Positions 6,925-10,362 of a stretch of DNA of 10,362 nt are shown here, piece by piece. Position 1 is the stretch's first letter, and each line of letters opens with the position of its first letter. The stretch is from Actinomycetota bacterium. GTDB lineage: Bacteria > Actinomycetota > Thermoleophilia > Solirubrobacterales > Thermoleophilaceae. The notes beneath the pieces are model-generated. The model was given only the letters and a program-made list of their open reading frames with translations, was not told where the DNA came from and made no database searches. Both the position numbers and the translations under genes were made by a program. Location of the stretch: the NCBI GenBank assembly GCA_005885165.1, contig VAXR01000035.1, positions 1 through 10,362 of the forward strand. The letters are read 5' to 3'.

Positions 6925-7260
6925 CTAGGAGTCGAGGTCCTCGACGATCTCGATGTGGCTCCCGAGACCGCTGATCTCGAGGATCCGGTGGGGCGCGCCG
7001 GTGCCGCTGACGACGGTCAGCCGGCGACCCTCGCTCCGGAGGCGGCGATCGACGTTGATGAGGAGCGACAGACCGGTGGAATCGAGGAAGCTGACCGCGC
7101 GCAGATCCAAAATCACGCGCTCGGGAGCGTTGCCGTCCTCGAGCTCGAGCAGGCGCGACTCGACGGCCGCCGCGCTCGAGATGTCGAGCTCACCGGACAG
7201 CTCGACGTGCAGCGCCCCTTCCCTCTCTCGCGTGTCCAGGCCTACCGACAAGCAGGCCAA
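6925..7260 (-). CDS. STAS-domain anti-anti-sigma factor
   Basis: This 111-residue single-domain STAS protein is of the SpoIIAA/RsbV type. It has the family pattern H-V-E-L-S-G-E-L-D-I (18-27), V-I-L-D-L-R-A-V-S-F-L-D (49-60) and D-S-T-G-L (60-64), where Ser61 is the expected phosphorylation site. In the known pathway the unphosphorylated form binds an anti-sigma kinase and frees a sigma factor, and phosphatases like the one encoded next remove the phosphate. No anti-sigma kinase or sigma factor is encoded in the window, so the partners are elsewhere. The TTG start at 7260 is fixed by a perfect AGGAGG seven bases upstream. The gene sits 21 nt after the Rpf-like gene and 18 nt before the phosphatase gene, so the three very likely form one operon. 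Confidence 0.93.
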   Translation of the reverse strand: MACLSVGLDTREREGALHVELSGELDISSAAAVESRLLELEDGNAPERVILDLRAVSFLDSTGLSLLINVDRRLRSEGRRLTVVSGTGAPHRILEISGLGSHIEIVEDLDS

Positions 7261-7267
7261 GCGTACG

Positions 7268-7273
7268 CCTCCT
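7268..7273 (-). promoter_or_regulatory. Ribosome-binding site deciding the TTG start of the STAS gene
   Basis: On the minus strand AGGAGG (complement of CCTCCT) stands 7 nt before TTG at 7260, within the 21-nt gap behind the transglycosylase stop codon. It is the strongest Shine-Dalgarno sequence in this operon, and no ATG or GTG start is suitably placed for it. Confidence 0.8.
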
Positions 7274-7281
7274 GGCGAAGG

Positions 7282-7743
7282 CTATGCGCAGTTGGGCCAG
7301 GGAGCCGTGCCGCGCTCGCGGTACAGCTTGAGGGCAAGCTTGTCCTGGTACCACTCGGGCGCCTTCGCCGGGTCGCCGTGACCGCCGAGCGAGTGCCAGG
7401 TCTCCATGTCGAACTGGTACTTGCCGCGGTAGCGGCCGCTCGGGGAGACGGCGCGCGGGTTGCCGCCCGACTCGCACATCGCGATCTTCTTGAGCTCCTT
7501 CGGGAGCTTCACGTGATGCGACGCCTTGTGAGCCTTGTGCTTCTTGTGGTGCGTGGAGCCCGCCGGCGAGCCGCCGCTCGGCTGGGGCGGGTAGCTTCCG
7601 CCGCTCCCGTCCGCCGCGAGCGCGGTTCCGGTGGTGCTGGCGATCGCAGCCGTCGTGACCACGGCAACGGCAAAGACGCGCCGCCCGAGTGTCGCAGCGC
7701 CCCCACGCGTACGCCGGACCTGCCCGATGTCGTGGTTCGCCAT
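7282..7743 (-). CDS. Secreted Rpf-like transglycosylase (resuscitation-promoting-factor domain)
   Basis: This 153-residue secreted protein is predicted to cleave peptidoglycan glycan strands, as Rpf proteins do in cell-wall growth and exit from dormancy. A signal peptide (Arg-rich to 22, hydrophobic 23-36, cleavage after T-A-L-A at 43) is followed by a Gly/Ser/Pro linker and then a His/Lys-rich stretch (65-78). The C-terminal domain (about 80-153) has the Rpf signature I-A-M-C-E-S-G-G-N (87-95) with catalytic Glu91, then G-K-Y-Q-F (107-111), W-H-S-L-G-G and W-P-N-C (149-152). Cys90 and Cys152 are placed like the Rpf disulfide. There is no LysM or G5 domain, so wall targeting may rest on the basic linker. 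ATG 7743 has GAGAGG only 2 nt upstream, which is tight. A c-di-AMP riboswitch ends 17 nt before the start, an arrangement known from actinobacterial rpf genes. Confidence 0.93.
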   Translation of the reverse strand: MANHDIGQVRRTRGGAATLGRRVFAVAVVTTAAIASTTGTALAADGSGGSYPPQPSGGSPAGSTHHKKHKAHKASHHVKLPKELKKIAMCESGGNPRAVSPSGRYRGKYQFDMETWHSLGGHGDPAKAPEWYQDKLALKLYRERGTAPWPNCA

Positions 7744-7760
7744 AGCCTCTCGTTCTCTCT

Positions 7761-7905
7761 CACGCCTACGGGGTGAGCTGACGGGCTCGCGCGGAAAGAA
7801 CTTGCGCTACGCCGCATCCGAGCGGCGACTCGCCCCACGGCCGGAAACCCTGCAACCCGGCCAACTGGTTCCCCCGTTCCCCGCCATCTGGATGGCAGGG
7901 ACTCG
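7761..7905 (-). promoter_or_regulatory. ydaO-type cyclic-di-AMP riboswitch upstream of the Rpf-like gene
   Basis: Read on the minus strand, the leader carries the conserved blocks of the ydaO/yuaA aptamer in order. These are GGGGAAC then GGGGGAACC (7882-7867), GGGGCGAGTC (7836-7827, cf. the GGGGTGAATC block), a GTAGCGC...GCGCGAG arm, and the diagnostic CCCGTCAGCTCACC followed by CCGTAGGCG (7785-7763). In this class c-di-AMP binding usually turns expression off, and actinobacterial examples often control rpf or other wall-hydrolase genes. The 3' edge is only 17 nt from the ATG, with no intrinsic terminator between, so control may act on translation initiation or through Rho. The 5' edge is approximate because I could not settle the 5' strand of P1. 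Confidence 0.87.
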
Positions 7906-7931
7906 GCTGGCTTATCGGCTTTGAGCGCGCA

Positions 7932-7937
7932 AGGGTA
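7932..7937 (-). promoter_or_regulatory. Candidate -10 box for the riboswitch-Rpf operon
   Basis: TACCCT on the minus strand fits the actinobacterial TAnnnT pattern. It would start transcription near 7925, about 20-30 nt before the aptamer. I see no good -35 box. The assignment rests on position and a short motif only. Confidence 0.3.
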
Positions 7938-8008
7938 GCGAGATGGACCGGCGGAAGGGGTCCCGGCCGCGCGAACCGCCTTTGGAATCAGGCGTAGGCG
8001 ACGCGACC

Positions 8009-8036
8009 TTGGCCGCCGCGGCGGGCCGGGTAGCCT
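8009..8036 (+). promoter_or_regulatory. Candidate promoter for a leaderless MMPL transporter mRNA
   Basis: TTGGCC (8009-8014) and TAGCCT (8031-8036) are separated by 16 bp, and the GTG start at 8044 follows the -10 box after 7 bp. Transcription would begin at or beside the start codon. No Shine-Dalgarno sequence precedes the GTG, which agrees with a leaderless message, common in actinobacteria. With the riboswitch leader, this accounts for most of the 300-base gap between the divergent genes (7744-8043). Confidence 0.45.
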
Positions 8037-8043
8037 GCATGCG

Positions 8044-10293
8044 GTGGAGCGCTGGACGCGCCGGATCATCCACCATCGCCGCAAGGTCCTGATCGTCTGG
8101 CTCGCCCTGCTGATCGTCGGCGGGCTGGGCGCGGCGAACCTTTCGCACCTCCTGAGCAACCGCTTCAGCGTGCCCGGATCGGAGGCCGAGCACGGCCGCC
8201 AGCTGCTCTCCAAGCGGATGGGCGAGAAGGGCGACGGCGACTTCACGCTCGTCGTGCGCGCGAACGCCGGCGCCGCGGCGACCAGGGCTCCCCAGTTCGT
8301 GGCGACCGTGGACGCCGCGGCCCACCGCGCCGCCGGGAGGATCCGAGGGGCGAAGGTCGGCCCGATCCAGCAGGCCGGCCACGGTGTGCTTTTCGTCCAG
8401 ATCCCCACGCCGCTCGAGGCGGCCGACGCCAGCAACAAGACCGGGCGGCTGAGGCGGGCGATCGGAAACGTCCCCGGCGCGCGGACCTACCTGACGGGGT
8501 TCCCCGCCATCCTCGACGACCAGCGCTCGATCAACAGCCAGGACCTCGCTCGGGGCGAGTCGATCGCGGTGCTCGTCGCGCTTGTCGTGATGGGCTTCAT
8601 GTTCGGGACGCTCGGCAGCATGGCCGTGCCGATCGCGTTCGCGCTCACCACTATCCCGACGTCGCTCGGGATCGTCTGGATCTTCGCCCACACGATGACG
8701 ATGGCGACCTACGTCCAGCAGATCGTCGCGCTGATCGGCATCGCGATCGCGATCGATTACTCCATGCTGGTCGTCTTCCGCTTCCGCGAGGAGCTGGCCG
8801 GGAACGGCGACCCGCACGAGGCGCTCCTCCGGACGATGGCCACGGCCGGGAGGGCGACGCTGTTCTCGGGGATGACGGTCGCGCTCGGGCTCGCGCTGCT
8901 CGTCCTGATGCCGCTCCCGTTCATGCGGTCGATGGGGGTCGGCGGTCTGATGATCCCGCTGGTCTCGATCGCCGCGTCGGCGACGCTCCTGCCCGCCCTG
9001 CTGGCCTCGCTTGGCGCGCGCGTCAATCGCCTGCGGTTCGTCCCGCGGTCGCTCATGGAGCGCCGCGCCCGCGGCGCGGGGAGCTTCTGGCACCGGCTCG
9101 CCGGCGCGATCATGCACCGTCCGATCCCGTTCCTCGTGGTCACCTCCGCCGTGCTGATCGCGCTGGCGCTGATCGCGACGGAGATGCACATAACGGGCGG
9201 CGACAACCGAGGCATGCCGAAGACGAAGGAGGCGATGAAGGGCCTCGCGCTCCTCGAGAAGACGATCGGACCTGGTGCGCTGGCGCCGAACCAGATCGTG
9301 ATCGACACGCACCGCGCGGGCGGCGCGTTCGCCCCCGCCACGATCGTCGCCGAGCGCAGGCTGGTGGGCAGCCTCCGAACCGACCGCGAGATCAAGCCCG
9401 GGACGATCCTCGCGCCGGGCGTGATCGACCCGCACGCGGGGCGGCCGTCACCGGCGGTGATGGGCCGGCTGACCCAGGCGGCGCTCGTCGATCGCACCGG
9501 CAGCATCGTGCAGGTGCGTGCCGCGGGGTTCCACGACAGCGGGACCAAGCAGGCGGGGGACCTGGTCAAGCGGATCCGGAACGACTACGTGCCCGCGGCC
9601 GGGTTCCGCGACGCCGACGTCTTCGTGACGGGCGCACCCGCGTTCGGCGTAGACGTCACCTCGAAGGCGTGGTCGTCGTTCCCGTGGCTCGTCGTCGGCG
9701 TCCTCGTCCTGAGCTACCTGCTGCTGCTGCGCGCCTTCCGCTCGATCTTCCTGCCGCTGAAGGCGGTCGTGATGAACGTGCTTTCGGTGGGCGCGACCTA
9801 CGGCGTCCTCGTGCTGGTCTTCCAGCACGGGGCCGGCAAGGCGATCGGCCTGTACAGCAGCTCGCAGATCGATTTCTGGATTCCGATCTTCCTCTTCGCG
9901 ATGGTCTTCGGGCTGTCGATGGACTACGAGGTCTTCCTGCTCTCTCGCATGCGCGAGGAGTGGGACAAGCGCCATCGCAACGAGGAGGCGGTGGCGTACG
10001 GACTCGAGCACACCGGGCCGATCATCACGGCCTGCGCGATCATCATGGTGGCGGCCTTCTCCGGCTTCCTGGCGAGCAGCTTCGTCAGCCTGCAGGAGTT
10101 CGGAGTGGGGCTATCCGTGGCGATCCTCCTCGACGCGACCATCGTGCGGGCGGTCCTCGTCCCGTCGTTCATGAAGATCATGGGCGACTGGAACTGGTAC
10201 CTGCCCGACCCGGTGCGGAAGGCGCTGAGGCTCCGGCCCGGCGCGCGCGCGCCGGCGGTCTCACCGGCTCCCGGCGACGGCGGGTCGTACTGA
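8044..10293 (+). CDS. MMPL-family (RND superfamily) membrane transporter
   Basis: This 749-residue inner-membrane protein is of the MMPL family, proton-driven exporters of lipids and other hydrophobic compounds in actinobacteria. The RND layout is repeated twice: TM1 (13-33), a periplasmic domain (about 36-170), TM2-6 (about 172-325), a second half starting with a helix at about 361-380, a periplasmic domain (about 382-545), and five helices (about 546-710). The paired Asp-Tyr of proton relay is present in both halves: A-I-D-Y-S-M (236-241) and G-L-S-M-D-Y-E-V-F-L-L-S-R (623-635). The first is followed by F-R-F-R-E-E-L, and the C-terminus has M-G-D-W-N-W-Y-L-P (713-721), typical of MMPL. Length is normal for the shorter MMPL proteins without a C-terminal domain. 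GTG 8044 is chosen because it gives a proper N-terminus before TM1; the nearby ATG at 8039 is in another frame. The substrate is unknown. Confidence 0.94.
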   Translation: MERWTRRIIHHRRKVLIVWLALLIVGGLGAANLSHLLSNRFSVPGSEAEHGRQLLSKRMGEKGDGDFTLVVRANAGAAATRAPQFVATVDAAAHRAAGRIRGAKVGPIQQAGHGVLFVQIPTPLEAADASNKTGRLRRAIGNVPGARTYLTGFPAILDDQRSINSQDLARGESIAVLVALVVMGFMFGTLGSMAVPIAFALTTIPTSLGIVWIFAHTMTMATYVQQIVALIGIAIAIDYSMLVVFRFREELAGNGDPHEALLRTMATAGRATLFSGMTVALGLALLVLMPLPFMRSMGVGGLMIPLVSIAASATLLPALLASLGARVNRLRFVPRSLMERRARGAGSFWHRLAGAIMHRPIPFLVVTSAVLIALALIATEMHITGGDNRGMPKTKEAMKGLALLEKTIGPGALAPNQIVIDTHRAGGAFAPATIVAERRLVGSLRTDREIKPGTILAPGVIDPHAGRPSPAVMGRLTQAALVDRTGSIVQVRAAGFHDSGTKQAGDLVKRIRNDYVPAAGFRDADVFVTGAPAFGVDVTSKAWSSFPWLVVGVLVLSYLLLLRAFRSIFLPLKAVVMNVLSVGATYGVLVLVFQHGAGKAIGLYSSSQIDFWIPIFLFAMVFGLSMDYEVFLLSRMREEWDKRHRNEEAVAYGLEHTGPIITACAIIMVAAFSGFLASSFVSLQEFGVGLSVAILLDATIVRAVLVPSFMKIMGDWNWYLPDPVRKALRLRPGARAPAVSPAPGDGGSY

Positions 10294-10306
10294 CCGATCC
10301 CGGTCA
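10291..10306 (+). terminator. Short hairpin at the stop codon of the MMPL gene
   Basis: TGACCG (10291-10296) and CGGTCA (10301-10306) form a perfect 6-bp stem with an ATCC loop, and the stop codon is its first three bases. There is no T-run. It may weaken readthrough into the next gene, but it is too short to be confident. Confidence 0.3.
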
Positions 10307-10346
10307 CCTCAATGGCAGATCAACGAACAACACCGACAGGAGGGGC

Positions 10347-10362
10347 ATGAACGCGACTTCAC
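10347..10362 (+). CDS. Start of a further gene, cut by the window end
   Basis: ATG at 10347 opens a frame reading M-N-A-T-S to the window edge. A strong ribosome-binding site, AGGAGGGG (10338-10345), lies just before it. Nothing can be said about the product. It follows the MMPL gene by 53 nt on the same strand and may be cotranscribed. Confidence 0.6.

Noticed and set aside
6352..7776. Plus-strand open frame across the operon (474 codons)
   Set aside because: It crosses three well-supported minus-strand genes and the riboswitch and has antisense-like composition.
7912..9435. Minus-strand open frame opposite the MMPL gene (507 codons)
   Set aside because: Rich in R, D, H and E with no recognisable domain; it mirrors a well-supported transporter gene.
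1..10362. CRISPR arrays, tRNA or rRNA genes, insertion sequences, phage or defence genes
   Set aside because: I looked for short regular repeats, tRNA-like cloverleafs, transposase motifs and terminal inverted repeats and saw none that I could support.

Overview
The window is GC-rich (third codon positions almost all G or C) and densely coding, with GTG and TTG starts. Several features point to a high-GC actinobacterium: an Rpf-type transglycosylase behind a cyclic-di-AMP riboswitch, STAS/SpoIIE partner-switching proteins, and an MMPL transporter. The overall gene style would fit Thermoleophilia (Solirubrobacterales-like), but that placement is inference from gene content only.

Left block (1-2847, + strand): a three-gene WxL cell-surface locus. 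Two paralogous secreted proteins ending in a WxL-type motif (Y-x-L-D-L-V-W-S/T-L-N-S-G-P) flank a membrane-anchored WxL-interacting-like protein. The cytoplasmic tail of the middle protein resembles a short, degenerate GGDEF domain, which is the most unusual protein feature here. A nested hairpin lies between genes 1 and 2, a strong 13-bp hairpin closes the locus, and the second WxL gene appears to carry a +1 frameshift directly after its start codon.

Middle (2848-4254): an SDR oxidoreductase on the minus strand, divergent from a YjbQ/UPF0047-family gene on the plus strand. These look like housekeeping genes. The YjbQ gene ends 3 bp from the end of the convergent operon to its right.

Minus-strand operon (7905 down to 4258): a ydaO-type c-di-AMP riboswitch is followed by a secreted Rpf-like transglycosylase, a STAS anti-anti-sigma protein (TTG start with a perfect ribosome-binding site) and a membrane GAF-PAS-GAF-SpoIIE phosphatase. 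Gaps are 18-21 nt. The layout suggests that a second messenger tied to cell-wall state controls both a wall hydrolase and a phosphatase/anti-anti-sigma pair.

Right block (8009-10362, + strand): an MMPL/RND-family exporter, divergent from the riboswitch operon and probably translated from a leaderless mRNA, followed by the first codons of another gene with a strong ribosome-binding site.
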